NCBI GenBank assembly: GCA_035307765.1
Contig: DATGHU010000034.1
Span: forward strand, 346,230-410,229
From: a bacterium
GTDB taxonomy: Bacteria > Sysuimicrobiota > Sysuimicrobiia > Sysuimicrobiales > Segetimicrobiaceae
Direction of reading: 5' to 3'
DNA: 64,000 nt
Made by a program: the position numbers and the translations under genes. Position 1 is the stretch's first letter. Every line of letters begins with the position of its first letter. The notes beneath the pieces were generated by a model, which saw only the letters and a list, made by a program, of their open reading frames with translations, was not told the DNA's origin and searched no databases. This document shows positions 51,561 to 61,076 of this stretch, in pieces.

Positions 51561-51684
51561 CGACGCCGGGCCGCGGTGAAGTCCCGGACGGACTCCGGGA
51601 CGCGGCCAACCGCCCGGGCGGATCGAGGGTGACGATCCATTCGCCATGGCGGAGCGAAGCTGCGGGGACCCGCGTGCGCACGCC

Positions 51685-52641
51685 TCAACCCCCGAACCAG
51701 CTCCCGATCGTTCCGACCGCGCTGCCCACGCGTTGTCGAATCGCCAGTTCGCATTCAAAGGCCCGCTGCCCGCGGCCCACGGCATAGTAGGCGAGCATCT
51801 TCACGCAATCCTTCGCCATGATGGCCGCCGCATGGGTGGCCCCGCCGGTGGATATCGGCCCGCGGATCAATGGGTGGGCCGCGGTCCTGCCTCCCCAATA
51901 GGCTCCGTAACGGAAGTACCGCTTGGTCATCCGGGACGCCCGAACGGAGTGCCGCACCACCGCTTGGCCGCAGTAGTATATGATCCCTCCGCTCCGGTAC
52001 GTCCGATAGCAAAACTCGAGATCCTCGCCGGTCAGGCGACCCGACTTCGAAATGCCCAGCGCCGTTTCGAACACCCCGACACGTGTGAACGTACTCCTCC
52101 GGGCCGAGAAGTTTGCCGTCCACAGTGCGCGTGGGTGCGCAAGCCGGATGGTCCCCTCGCCCATATCGAGATGGGCGAAGAATGCGGCCATATCGTAACG
52201 GGGGGAGGCGTTGCGGAACCACAGCGGGCAGGCATCGGGGAGGACCAGCGCAATCTTGCCCCCGACGCACCACGCTTCGGGGTAGGCCCCATACGTGGCG
52301 GCCAGAACCTGCAACCAGTCGGGGGCCGGCGCGCAGTCATCATCAGTAAACGCCACAACCTCCCCCTGCGCCACGCGGATCCCGGCGTTGCGGGCGGCGG
52401 AGGACCCCTGCGTTTGCTCAAGGACGTACCGCACCTCCGGACGGGCGCGGCGCGCGTAGGAGCGAACCACCGATCGGGTCTCATCGGAGGAGTTGTTGTC
52501 AACGACGATGATCTCGTAGGGCGCATCCGTTTCCTGGGCAAGGAGAGCCTCGATCGCCGACGGCAGCATCCGTGCATTGTTGAAGGTCGGGAGCACGACG
52601 GAAAACGTGAGCGGTCCTCCGCCCGCGATCGCCTTGATCAT
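51685..52641 (-). CDS. Glycosyltransferase family 2
   Basis: 318 residues from ATG 52641, overlapping the upstream glycosyltransferase gene by 4 bases (ATGA). The GT-A fold is shown by FSVVLPTFNNARMLPSAIEA, EIIVVDNNSSDETR, the metal-binding AFTDDDCAPAPDW and the acceptor-side GRLTGEDLEFCYR. It transfers a sugar from a nucleotide donor, probably to a surface polysaccharide or glycan. There is no transmembrane domain except possibly a weak hydrophobic C-terminal stretch. No other polysaccharide genes are in the window. Confidence 0.92.
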   Translation of the reverse strand: MIKAIAGGGPLTFSVVLPTFNNARMLPSAIEALLAQETDAPYEIIVVDNNSSDETRSVVRSYARRARPEVRYVLEQTQGSSAARNAGIRVAQGEVVAFTDDDCAPAPDWLQVLAATYGAYPEAWCVGGKIALVLPDACPLWFRNASPRYDMAAFFAHLDMGEGTIRLAHPRALWTANFSARRSTFTRVGVFETALGISKSGRLTGEDLEFCYRTYRSGGIIYYCGQAVVRHSVRASRMTKRYFRYGAYWGGRTAAHPLIRGPISTGGATHAAAIMAKDCVKMLAYYAVGRGQRAFECELAIRQRVGSAVGTIGSWFGG

Positions 52642-53828
52642 TTGCGTAGGGGCAGGCGGCTCCGGACGCCGCCGGCGATCAGCGCCAGCAGTGCCTTCCG
52701 CCGGAGGTTCGGAGGGTAGGCCAGAACCGCCTGCACCGCGGCCGTTCCGAGCCTCCGGGCGTCGAGGCGGCCCTCGGCTCGGCCGATCGCCGCCGTCTCC
52801 CACCAAACATCTGCCAGCAACCGCCGCCGCCGGAGCCACATACCGGTCCCCCGGGTGGGTTCGGCCAGGAATATCGCGCAGAACTCGCGGGCGGCGGCGA
52901 GGGGTGCCGCTGATGTCGCGGCGATGGCCCCGGCGACATGCGCCAGGCTCGCCCTCGCGCCCGGGTCGACGGCAAACTCGGGAAAGGCGGCAAGGGCCAA
53001 GCCGAGATGATGCCGCGCCGCCTCGTACCGACGGAGGACTACCAGTTCCCAGGCAACGCTCAGGTCCACGTTGGCGCGGATCTTCCGCGCCAACCGGGAT
53101 GACCCGGGTTCCGCACGCAAAGCCAGCGCCCCTTCGACCACGGTGTGCATGGCACGTGCAAATGTCCCATCGGCGATCATCTTCGACCACGACCCGTCCA
53201 AGGACCGCTGGTACACCGCCACGATCCCGGGGACGAACAGGAATGGAACGCGATGGGCAAGCCGCAACCACAGGTCGAAGTCTTCTCCGATCGGCAGGGT
53301 TTCGGTGAACCTGGCCGGTTCGAGCGCATCGCGGCGGAGAAGAACGCCCAGCGTGTTGCCGCAGAAGTTCTGGAGAAGAAGCCGGCGAAAAATATCCCCG
53401 GACGGCGCGGTCCTCGAGTCGGGGCAGACCGATTCGCGATCCTGAAACCTGACGACGGCTTGACTGTAAACGACTCCGATTTCGGGGTGTGCCACCATAG
53501 CGGAAACTTGGAGGCGAAGCTTGTGCGGAAGCCAGACGTCGTCGTCGTCCAAGAACGCCACGTAGTCTCCACGACACACCTCGATGCCCGCGTTCCGCGC
53601 CCTACTGATCCCCCGGTTCACCGGAAGGCGGATGAAGCGGACGGTTGGATAGCGACCCGCAACCTGAGGCGTCTCGTCGTCGGAGGCATCGTCGACGACG
53701 ATGACCTCGAGATCAAACTCCCGGCCTCTCCCGGCCTGCGCAAAGACCGAGTCCAGGGCCCCCGGCAGTACTGTTGCTCGATTCCGCGTCGTGATGACGA
53801 CGCTAACCAGTGGAGGCTTTTGTGTCAT
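52638..53828 (-). CDS. Glycosyltransferase family 2
   Basis: 396 residues from ATG 53828; ATG 53852 in the same frame is the alternative. N-terminal GT-A motifs are PLVSVVITTRNRATVLPGAL, LEVIVVDDASDDETPQVAG, the metal site YVAFLDDDDVWLPHKL and the acceptor-side LPIGEDFDLWLRL. About 170 further C-terminal residues are helical and rich in Ala/Arg, resembling the tail of many surface-glycan GT2 enzymes. It is coupled to the second GT2 gene, so the two probably add successive sugars to one glycan. Confidence 0.92.
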   Translation of the reverse strand: MTQKPPLVSVVITTRNRATVLPGALDSVFAQAGRGREFDLEVIVVDDASDDETPQVAGRYPTVRFIRLPVNRGISRARNAGIEVCRGDYVAFLDDDDVWLPHKLRLQVSAMVAHPEIGVVYSQAVVRFQDRESVCPDSRTAPSGDIFRRLLLQNFCGNTLGVLLRRDALEPARFTETLPIGEDFDLWLRLAHRVPFLFVPGIVAVYQRSLDGSWSKMIADGTFARAMHTVVEGALALRAEPGSSRLARKIRANVDLSVAWELVVLRRYEAARHHLGLALAAFPEFAVDPGARASLAHVAGAIAATSAAPLAAAREFCAIFLAEPTRGTGMWLRRRRLLADVWWETAAIGRAEGRLDARRLGTAAVQAVLAYPPNLRRKALLALIAGGVRSRLPLRK

Positions 53829-54262
53829 TGCGCCCACTTCATGACCGGCCATCACCCCACCACCCCAGGCGCCCGCCGCCGCCCGTGCTCTCGGTCGGGG
53901 CCGCACGATCGCCCCGTCCTGCGTTCGTCGTCGGGGAAAGGGCGATGACCGTGCTCTTCCGGCCTCGTTGTTAGGTACCCCAAAAGAATGACGTGAAGGA
54001 CCTCGCCGGCGGATCCGATCGACGCCGTTCGCGTTCGGGACTCCGACCGAGGGACAAACCGTCCACTCCCCTCAGCATATGCGGGGCTCAACTCACGGCG
54101 AGTGCTCACCGACATCATCGCACCCCCACAAGGCGGTACACCGTGAAGTCGCTTGGCGCGGCCAGGACGTTGCGGTATTATCACACTGCCCGGGGACTCA
54201 ACCGAGGGCGAAACGGGCGGTGAAACTCGTCGGGGAAGCCGCCTGGAGGGAGGAGCCCGGAC
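53829..54262. other. Intergenic region between divergent genes, no gene recognised
   Basis: About 430 bases between the glycosyltransferase operon and the VOC dioxygenase gene. Frames here lack family features. It must contain the two divergent promoters, but I found no confident hexamer pair, and no RNA gene was recognised. The AGGGAGGAG ribosome-binding site of the dioxygenase gene is near its right edge. Confidence 0.45.
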
Positions 54263-55177
54263 GTGAAACACCCTCACGACCGTCGGCTGGACAGGGAGGG
54301 AGCGCTCGTGGAATCCGAAGTCATCCCGGACGCGCACACGACGTTCCGCATGCCTGTGGGATCCGGCTTGCGGCGACTCACCCTGAGGGTACGGGATCTC
54401 GACGCCGTGCAGTCGTTTTATGCCGAGCGCGTGGGGATGCCGCTTCAGAGGCTCAACGTGGACAGTATCGAACTGACGCCGGCTGGCGGCGCATTTACGC
54501 TGGAACTGATCGCATCCCCGCAGGCGCCGCAGCGGCCTCACCCGTCGGTGGGACTCTACCACTTCGCGCTGCTGCTTCCCGGCCGAGCCGCTCTGGCGGC
54601 GGTGATCCGGCGCCTTCTGGAGGCGAAGTGGCCGCTCGACGGCGCGAGCGACCACGGGGTATCCGAAGCGTTCTATCTGCGAGATCCTGAGGGGAACGGG
54701 ATCGAGCTCTACTGCGACCGCCCCCGGGAAAGTTGGCCCGTCCGTTCGGGAGGGGTTGAGATGGTGACCAAGCCGCTGGACGTGACCGGCCTGCTCGCGG
54801 AGGCGAAGTCGCCCGGCCCATTGGATCCGGCGACGGTGTTCGGCCATATCCACCTGCACGTCGCCGATCTGGGCGAAGGCGAGCGCTTTTACGCGGGAGG
54901 CCTGGGTCTCGATGTCACGCAGCGTTCGTATCCCGGCGCGTTGTTCCTTTCCGTTGGCGGCTACCATCACCATGTGGGCCTCAACACATGGGCTCAAGGC
55001 CGGCGAGCAGCCGAAGGTGCAACCGGCCTGACCCGGTACGCCTGGGCCGTGCCCGCTGGGGCGCTCCCCCGGCTGGGGGGGCACTTGCGTGCCCGCAACG
55101 TGCCGTTCGAAGAAGTCGAGGCGGGGATCGCGCTCAGTGACCCCGCGGGCGTCCGGATCGAGATCCGCGAAACCTAG
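54263..55177 (+). CDS. VOC-family extradiol dioxygenase (CatE-like catechol 2,3-dioxygenase)
   Basis: 304 residues from GTG 54263; GTG 54308 with its own GGAGGGAG is an equal alternative. Two VOC domains are present. In the second, FGHIHLHVADLGEGERFY and YHHHVGLNTW provide metal His residues, and IRIEIRET-type ending (VRIEIRET) the Glu. The first domain reads LRRLTLRVRDLDAVQSFYAE and VGLYHFALLLP. This arrangement fits the CatE group of iron or manganese dioxygenases that open aromatic rings, though other VOC functions remain possible. The neighbouring cytochrome c gene converges on it. Confidence 0.85.
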   Translation: MKHPHDRRLDREGALVESEVIPDAHTTFRMPVGSGLRRLTLRVRDLDAVQSFYAERVGMPLQRLNVDSIELTPAGGAFTLELIASPQAPQRPHPSVGLYHFALLLPGRAALAAVIRRLLEAKWPLDGASDHGVSEAFYLRDPEGNGIELYCDRPRESWPVRSGGVEMVTKPLDVTGLLAEAKSPGPLDPATVFGHIHLHVADLGEGERFYAGGLGLDVTQRSYPGALFLSVGGYHHHVGLNTWAQGRRAAEGATGLTRYAWAVPAGALPRLGGHLRARNVPFEEVEAGIALSDPAGVRIEIRET

Positions 55178-55241
55178 CCGATCCAGCGACCTCCGACCCT
55201 CTTCCGGCACCATGCCGTGCCGCCCCGGCCGGCGAAGACCG

Positions 55242-55760
55242 TTACCGATCGGTCGGGGTGAATGTTCGAAGATAGTTGATCACATGCCAGCGCTCGGCGT
55301 CGGACAGCCGATGCTCGAACCCCGGCATGCCGGTACCCCCCATGCCGTAGGTGATCCAGAAGAACAGCCGGCCGTCGGGATGCGTATGGCCCGACGCAAA
55401 ATGGATCATGAAATCCGTGGGCGGGGGGTAGAGGTTCACCGCCGCGGCGCCGTCGCCACGCCCCTCCAACCCGTGACACGTCTGACAATACGTTTGGTAC
55501 ACGCGCCTGCCGATGGCAATGGACGCGGCGGTCGGGGGATAGGGGTTGCGTCGAGCATCGATCCCCACGTGATTGCTCGGGGGCGACAAGAGGGATCCCC
55601 TGACCACTACCGCCGCCCCCGCGATGGCGAACCCCACCGCGATCGCTACACGATAGCGCCTTGCCGCGAACGGCGGCCCTGTCCTCCGCCACCCCATGAC
55701 GGCTAGAAGAAACCCCGCCAATAGACACCCCATCCCGATGAACAAGGCCCCGCTCATCAT
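55242..55760 (-). CDS. Membrane-anchored monohaem cytochrome c
   Basis: 172 residues. Two hydrophobic segments near the N-terminus (LFIGMGCLLAGFLLAVMG and VAIAVGFAIAGAAVVV) anchor it, leaving the haem domain outside. The haem motif is CQTCH at residues 92-96, within TYCQTCHGLEGRGDG, and Met145 in GTGMPGFEH is the likely sixth ligand. It is a small class I-type electron carrier, similar to cytochromes that feed terminal oxidases or alcohol dehydrogenases. The CtaG gene about 4 kb away hints at a link with an oxidase, but no oxidase subunits are in the window. Confidence 0.9.
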   Translation of the reverse strand: MMSGALFIGMGCLLAGFLLAVMGWRRTGPPFAARRYRVAIAVGFAIAGAAVVVRGSLLSPPSNHVGIDARRNPYPPTAASIAIGRRVYQTYCQTCHGLEGRGDGAAAVNLYPPPTDFMIHFASGHTHPDGRLFFWITYGMGGTGMPGFEHRLSDAERWHVINYLRTFTPTDR

Positions 55761-55992
55761 CCGTCACAGGTACCGATGGCAGGTACGGGGAGTGGCCCCG
55801 GCGTACGAGCGAACGTGCAAGGTTTGGGATGCTCGTCGCACAACACCGGCGACACCCATTCGCCTCCTCTGCATCTGCGACAACCACTCATCGATGCTCC
55901 CCGCCCTCGTTTACCGATCGAGGAGGACGGCTTATCGGCCCCCCGAATAGACCGCTGCGAGGCTGGATTCTGCCGGGGTGGGCGCCAAGGAC

Positions 55993-57918
55993 ATGCGGAA
56001 TTGGATGGAGTCGATTCGGATCAGCCTCTCCCTCTTGCTGCTCTTGGGGGGGACGGCGACATTCCCCGCCACGTGGCCGCCGGCCTCTTCGCATGCGTCC
56101 GCTGCCAGTCCTCCTGGCCTCCCCTTCCCCGCTCGGGACGTGCTGACCCAAGCCAATGACAACGCCCGCACGGGCGCCTATCTGGCCGAGCGGACGCTGA
56201 CACCGACGGCGGTGCGCTCTCCGCGGTTCGGCAGATTGTATACGCGCTTCGTTGACGGCGACGTTCAGGCACAACCGCTGTACGTCCACGACGTCCGCAC
56301 CCGCTCCGCGGGCGTCAAGAACCTCGTTTTTGTCGCCACCGCCAAAAACATTGTGTACGCCTTCGACGCGGACGACCGGCAACCGAGTCCCACCTCTGGG
56401 GTGGTGTGGAAGATCTCGCTCGGCCCGTCGCGGCAATTGCGCCGGCCCACGTGTGCACCGGGGCAGGTGCGGAACTGCGACAGCCGCGACGGCGGAGAGG
56501 TCTGCGCCCAGACCTACAACGGCTTTGTCGGCGTCACCAGCACTCCGGTGATCGATCGGCAGGCGGGGATCATGTACGTCGTGGCCAGGGTCTCCACGCA
56601 CAAAGACGCGCCCGACGACGGAGCGAACTATCTGTACGCGATCGACATAGCCGACGGCAGCTATCGATTGCCTCCGCGGAAGATCGACGGGATCGATCGC
56701 CAAAGCGGCGATGTCCTCGACGCTCACTGCCAGCGGAATCGACCGGGACTTTTGCTGCTCGGAGGCATCGTCTATGTGGGCTACGGCTCGTTGCAGTGCG
56801 ATGGGTTCTGCCCCATCACGCGCAAGCCTTACCACGGCTGGATCCTGGGGTATCGGACCTCTGACCTCGCCCAGGTGGCGATCTTCAACACGAGCCCCGG
56901 CGGCGCGGGGGCGTCGGTCTGGCAGTCGGGGAGCGGGCTCGTTGGGCTGCCGAACGGGACGATCTATGCCGAGACCGGGAACGACTACATTGCCTGCGAC
57001 GACCCGAGGTTCACGGAAGCCTTTAAGGCCAAGTACTTTGACAAGTGCTCACCGGCTGAGGTCCGGTTGGGCAATAGCTTTGTGAAGCTGCGGGTCACGG
57101 GCCCCCCCCCCGGCCTTGCGCTCGCGGGGTATTTCAAGCCGAAGAACGCCGTCCAGTTGCGGGATGCGGACGTCGATCTTGGGGCGGGGGGACCGATGGC
57201 CCTGCCCGGGGGGCGATTGATCGGCGGCGGCAAGCAGGGGAGGTTTTACGTCCTCGATGCCGCGGACATGCACCTGACCCAAGACGACCAGCAGCCCGCG
57301 CCGGCATCCTCGGAGGGATTTCAGGCATTCTTCAATACGTGGCACCTCGACTCGCACCACCCCCGTTGCTCCTACAATGTGACGGCCGGCAATTGTTATG
57401 TCGATCCGAGCGCGTACGGAACCGCGGAGACCTTCGGTGCGAACATTCATGGGGCGCCGGTCTACTGGCAGGGGCCCAACCCCCGTTACGGGCTGATCTA
57501 CAAAATGGCCGAGAAAGATTACCTAAAGGCATTCGCGTACGATTTGATCAAGAACCACGTCGGCGAGCGAGCTGAGCTCGTTGCCGCCGTTCGTCCGCCC
57601 GACGGGATGCCGGGCGGCTTCAGTTCGTTGTCGGCAAACGGCCGCACGGGCGGCATCCTCTGGACATCGTTTCCGGATGGCGATGCCGAGTGGACCAATC
57701 GCCCCGGGGTCCTCGCTGCGTTTGATGCGCTGACCCTTCGGGTGCTGTGGAGTGACCCCGGGCTGGCCCCGGACTCCGGCGGGACGGCAGGCCGCTCGCC
57801 AGGGGGGGATGATCGCGTGCTTTTTTCGAAGTTCACCCCGCCAACGATTGCGGACGGCAAGGTCTTCTTGGCGACGTTCTCAAACCAGCTTCTTGTCTAT
57901 GGGTTACGGGACCGCTAG
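55993..57918 (+). CDS. Secreted PQQ-like beta-propeller protein
   Basis: About 641 residues. The start is ATG 55993 or GTG 55978. A signal peptide (RISLSLLLLLGGTATFPATW) is followed by a long extracytoplasmic domain with repeated blades such as KNLVFVATAKNIVYAFDADD, GIMYVVARVSTHKD, GRFYVLDAADMHL and GKVFLATFSNQLLVYGL. These look like PQQ-type propeller blades. Conserved quinoprotein-dehydrogenase residues were not identified, so enzyme activity is not claimed. Several cysteines (for example RPTCAPGQVRNCDSRDGGEVC) suggest disulphides. It is divergent from the cytochrome c gene, which could be its electron partner if it is a dehydrogenase. Confidence 0.8.
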   Translation: MRNWMESIRISLSLLLLLGGTATFPATWPPASSHASAASPPGLPFPARDVLTQANDNARTGAYLAERTLTPTAVRSPRFGRLYTRFVDGDVQAQPLYVHDVRTRSAGVKNLVFVATAKNIVYAFDADDRQPSPTSGVVWKISLGPSRQLRRPTCAPGQVRNCDSRDGGEVCAQTYNGFVGVTSTPVIDRQAGIMYVVARVSTHKDAPDDGANYLYAIDIADGSYRLPPRKIDGIDRQSGDVLDAHCQRNRPGLLLLGGIVYVGYGSLQCDGFCPITRKPYHGWILGYRTSDLAQVAIFNTSPGGAGASVWQSGSGLVGLPNGTIYAETGNDYIACDDPRFTEAFKAKYFDKCSPAEVRLGNSFVKLRVTGPPPGLALAGYFKPKNAVQLRDADVDLGAGGPMALPGGRLIGGGKQGRFYVLDAADMHLTQDDQQPAPASSEGFQAFFNTWHLDSHHPRCSYNVTAGNCYVDPSAYGTAETFGANIHGAPVYWQGPNPRYGLIYKMAEKDYLKAFAYDLIKNHVGERAELVAAVRPPDGMPGGFSSLSANGRTGGILWTSFPDGDAEWTNRPGVLAAFDALTLRVLWSDPGLAPDSGGTAGRSPGGDDRVLFSKFTPPTIADGKVFLATFSNQLLVYGLRDR

Positions 57919-57995
57919 CCCCGCCGTCCAACGCCCCCACGACACGATCGGCCGAAGGGGCCGTCCCCCGGCCCGCGCGTTAGGCCGTTCGTGGA

Positions 57996-58610
57996 TCACG
58001 GTCCCGCCGGGACGAAAGTCCCCAAGCTGTCTGCGGTCACTAACAACTGTTGGCTCCCGTCGAACCGCGTCACCGGCAATAGTTTCCACCCGCCGCCGTC
58101 CGATTGGAGCACCGCGGTGCCATGCACCGCGTATCGGAGGACCACCGTGACGGGGTGTGCGAGTACGGCCGGCGTCGCCGACGCCGAGTAAGTAGCCTCG
58201 ATGCGGTAGGCGTTCCCCTCAAAGCGCCGGCCGGCCGGCACGGGGGCGACGGTCGCAGGATCGAGGGGAGTAATCATGATCCTCACCGAGGTTTCCCCCG
58301 CCCGACCTGCGAGAGCGCCGGCCGGGAAGGTCACCAGGGCTTGATCATCATCGGTGTCGACCTCAGCGGCTCGCGACCCCTGAGGGTCGAACGGGACCGT
58401 TCCGATTCTCGGTTCGGGACGCCGATTGTCCCCGGCGCGATCCCCCGGTGGGTGCACCCAGCGGTACGGAGGTAGCGGCGCCAGCCCATCATACAGCAGG
58501 CGAACCGGGAGCGACTGCGAGGCGGCCACGGCCGCGAGGTACACGAGGACGGCAGCCATCCCCCATCCAATCGGGGGAATCTTCGCACGGATGCAGGGGT
58601 GTCCCCTCAC
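57996..58610 (-). CDS. Hypothetical envelope protein, single N-terminal helix
   Basis: 204 residues from GTG 58610, preceded by GAGGAGGA. One hydrophobic helix (GWGMAAVLVYLAAVAAS) near the N-terminus probably anchors it, with the rest outside. The exported part has beta-rich segments: ALVTFPAGALAGRAGETSVR, then EGNAYRIEATYSASATPAVL and VTVVLRYAVHGTAVL. This recalls ZU5-like or immunoglobulin-like modules, a weak impression only. It lies downstream of the next envelope gene on the same strand, in the block with CtaG. No function is assigned. Confidence 0.7.
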   Translation of the reverse strand: MRGHPCIRAKIPPIGWGMAAVLVYLAAVAASQSLPVRLLYDGLAPLPPYRWVHPPGDRAGDNRRPEPRIGTVPFDPQGSRAAEVDTDDDQALVTFPAGALAGRAGETSVRIMITPLDPATVAPVPAGRRFEGNAYRIEATYSASATPAVLAHPVTVVLRYAVHGTAVLQSDGGGWKLLPVTRFDGSQQLLVTADSLGTFVPAGP

Positions 58611-58829
58611 GTTCCTCCTCGAGGATTAGGGCCCCCGTTCGCGGGAATCACCGGCCCTTGCCTCGGAGCAGGGTCGCGCGCACCGAATGAGAGATCGCAG
58701 GCGTCTGCGCCGGACCCCTATCGCCTCGCCGAAAGCAGATCGCCGTCCCCATCGGCCCACCGCAGACCCGGCGGCGAAAATCCTCCCGAGGGCACGTCGC
58801 CCAACCTCGGCCGGGCGCGGTACCGTGCG

Positions 58830-59480
58830 TCAACGTACGGTCCGCCGCCGGCCGGCAAACCCCGCGACCAGCCCCGCCGTGCCGAGCGCAACGCCGGCGA
58901 TCCCCACCACCCGGGCCTGCGATGCGCCTGCCGACGCATCGCGCGCAGCGGATAGCGCCCCGTCGATCCGAGGGCCCAGGCGGTCCAGGTGACCGGCGAT
59001 TTCTCCGATCGAAGGATCCTTGGCGGGGAATTCGATCGCCGATGGATCGACCACTGGGTCAAACGTTGTCTCCGAGCTGGTAAACGACTCGTCGACCTTT
59101 TGGGTGCCGATCGTCCCGACAAAATGGAACGTGTAGTTACCCGGCCGCGTCGGGATAATTGCGGCGCGGTAGTCACCAGGCGTGCCAATGCTCTTCTCAA
59201 ACGCGGGCGTGAGCGGCTGCGCCGGCATGCGCTCCTTCCCGAAGATGACCTCGACCGTCAGGGTGTCACCGAGATCCGTCACCGGCTTGCCCCCCGAGTC
59301 CTTCAGCAGCAACTGCACGCCGTTTTTGAGACCGGCGTACACAGGCTCGTCCGCCCACCCGACGGTCATCTCGTACCCCCCCGCTTTTCGGTGCGTGTGC
59401 GCAAACACGGAGGGCGGCAGCAGCAGGAGCGGCGCACCTGCGATCAGACATCCGATGGCCATCAACACAACGCGCGCCAT
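58830..59480 (-). CDS. Hypothetical exported protein with C-terminal membrane helix
   Basis: 216 residues from ATG 59480, preceded by GGTGAGGT. An N-terminal signal (VVLMAIGCLIAGAPLLLLPP) ends near FAHTHRK, which leaves histidines at the mature N-terminus. The middle is a beta-sandwich-like domain (GVQLLLKDSGGKPVTDL, GDYRAAIIPTRPGNYTFHFV) and the C-terminus a glycine-rich helix with an arginine tail. The position next to CtaG and near CopC suggests copper or oxidase-assembly work outside the membrane. I recognise no named family with confidence. Confidence 0.75.
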   Translation of the reverse strand: MARVVLMAIGCLIAGAPLLLLPPSVFAHTHRKAGGYEMTVGWADEPVYAGLKNGVQLLLKDSGGKPVTDLGDTLTVEVIFGKERMPAQPLTPAFEKSIGTPGDYRAAIIPTRPGNYTFHFVGTIGTQKVDESFTSSETTFDPVVDPSAIEFPAKDPSIGEIAGHLDRLGPRIDGALSAARDASAGASQARVVGIAGVALGTAGLVAGFAGRRRTVR

Positions 59481-59574
59481 ACCTCACCCCCTGAGGGAGA
59501 ATTGCGACGTCGCCCCGAGCCTGACATCGTCCGTCCACATTCGCTCTTTCCACCGTCACCCGGAGGTCAACCAC

Positions 59575-60363
59575 TTACGTGGCGGGCCTCGCCGAGGCTC
59601 CCTCGCGTTCTCCGCCTCGCCAGAGGAACCAATACAGCAGGGCAAGGAGCGGAATCGCGTACATCATCTGCCCCATCACCCACATCGCCGCTCCCCCCAG
59701 CCTGAGATCGTCGAGCGGGGAGAGCCCCCAGAGGCGCGGCACAACCGTGTAATACACGTACAGGGGGTGGTCGGCGAACGCCAGGTAAAATCCCAACATG
59801 AAGTTCACGACGTCGGCCACGCCGATCATCACCAAGCGCATCCCCACCGACGCACCGGCCAATCGAGGCGAAGGGGAGGCGATGATCCCCCAGAACAGCA
59901 GGCCGCCCGCCACAAAACTCGCGTGCTCCAGCGCGTGAATCGTCGGACTTCGCAGGGTCGCGTCGTACGCAGCGGGAAGATGCCAAAAGAGGAGAATCCC
60001 GTTGTAGAGGATGGTGACGGGGGCCGGGGATACGAGCTCGCGGTAAAGCCGCCGCAGGGCGGCCCGTTGGTAGACCCAGCCGATGAGGGTGGCCGGCATG
60101 CCCAGGACGAGCAACGGCGGGGCGACGATCATGAGCAACATATGCTGAACCATGTGCAGCGTGAACAGATACGCGGCTCCGGCATGGACGGGCGACAGGA
60201 GTGCAACGACCAGGACGAAGCACCCCCCCCAGAAATACAAAGGCCGGCGATCCCGGACGGGAAAGGACCGAAGGATCCACACGTAAACGGCCGCCGCCGA
60301 AATGATCGCGGCGACGATTGGGGGATCCCAACTCCAATCCGTCCACCGCAGCGTCGCGGTCAT
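59575..60363 (-). CDS. ctaG: Cytochrome c oxidase assembly factor CtaG (caa3 type)
   Basis: 262 residues with about seven hydrophobic helices and the family's conserved LHMVQHMLLMIVAPPLLVLG, LLFWHLPAAYDATL and HALEHASFVAGGLLFW segments, whose histidines probably bind copper. CtaG of the Bacillus type is needed for caa3 cytochrome oxidase assembly. This is not the unrelated Cox11-type CtaG. It lies between the exported hypothetical gene and the two-component genes on the minus strand. Confidence 0.92.
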   Translation of the reverse strand: MTATLRWTDWSWDPPIVAAIISAAAVYVWILRSFPVRDRRPLYFWGGCFVLVVALLSPVHAGAAYLFTLHMVQHMLLMIVAPPLLVLGMPATLIGWVYQRAALRRLYRELVSPAPVTILYNGILLFWHLPAAYDATLRSPTIHALEHASFVAGGLLFWGIIASPSPRLAGASVGMRLVMIGVADVVNFMLGFYLAFADHPLYVYYTVVPRLWGLSPLDDLRLGGAAMWVMGQMMYAIPLLALLYWFLWRGGEREGASARPAT

Positions 60364-60388
60364 TCCGGGGCCCTCGCCTGCCGGTACG

Positions 60389-61066
60389 TCATGAGCCCAT
60401 CGTGGGGAAGGACGGTCCCCCCCCGCCCGATCTGGTGAGACCTTGAACGACCGCGAAGGTCGCCAGCTCGACCCGATTGCGTAGATGGAGCTTAGCGAGA
60501 ATATTTTGCAGGTGTCGCTTCACCGTGCCTTCCACGATGCCTACGGTGGCGGCGATCTCCTTGTTCGCCAGGCCGCGGGAAACAAGCGCGAGGATCTCCT
60601 CCTCCCGGGGAGTCAGCGTAGGGAGAGCTCCGCGAGGCACCGCGGTCTGACGCATGAACTCCCGGAGGATCCGTTCGGCGATCGCCCGAGGGATACGCGC
60701 ATCCCCCTGCACGAGCGCAGTCAGGTACTGCAGCCACACGCCGGGATCGACGTTCTTAATGAGATACCCTTGGGCGCCAGACCGGATGGCTTCGAAGAGG
60801 TCTTGGGGATCGTCGGAGACGCTGAGCACGACGACCAACGTCGAGGGAAGTTCCTCCTTGATAATGCGGATGGCCTCGAGTCCATTGAGGCGCGGCATCC
60901 GCAAATCCATCAGCACAAGGTCGGGCGCGAGCTCACGCACGCGCGCGATGCCTTCGTATCCATCGCTTGCCTCGCCGATCACAACAAACTCGGGAGACTC
61001 GCCGAGGATCGCGCGGATGCCCCGACGGGCGAGGTCGCTGTCATCGACGATCAGCGTTCGTGTCAT
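60389..61066 (-). CDS. Response regulator, NarL/LuxR type
   Basis: 225 residues from ATG 61066. The receiver domain has acidic residues in LIVDDSD, the phosphoacceptor Asp54 in LVLMDLRMPRLNG and the Lys in GYLIKNV. The C-terminal LuxR helix-turn-helix reads LTPREEEILALVSRGLANKE then GTVKRHLQNILAKLHLRNR. It binds DNA as the output of the histidine kinase encoded 10 bases upstream. The neighbouring CtaG, envelope and CopC genes are candidate targets; that is inference only. Confidence 0.95.
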   Translation of the reverse strand: MTRTLIVDDSDLARRGIRAILGESPEFVVIGEASDGYEGIARVRELAPDLVLMDLRMPRLNGLEAIRIIKEELPSTLVVVLSVSDDPQDLFEAIRSGAQGYLIKNVDPGVWLQYLTALVQGDARIPRAIAERILREFMRQTAVPRGALPTLTPREEEILALVSRGLANKEIAATVGIVEGTVKRHLQNILAKLHLRNRVELATFAVVQGLTRSGGGGPSFPTMGS

Positions 61067-61076
61067 ACTTGCGGCC

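Noticed and set aside
53852..55213. 453-codon minus-strand frame
   Set aside because: It is antisense to the VOC dioxygenase, which has clear metal motifs and a ribosome-binding site.
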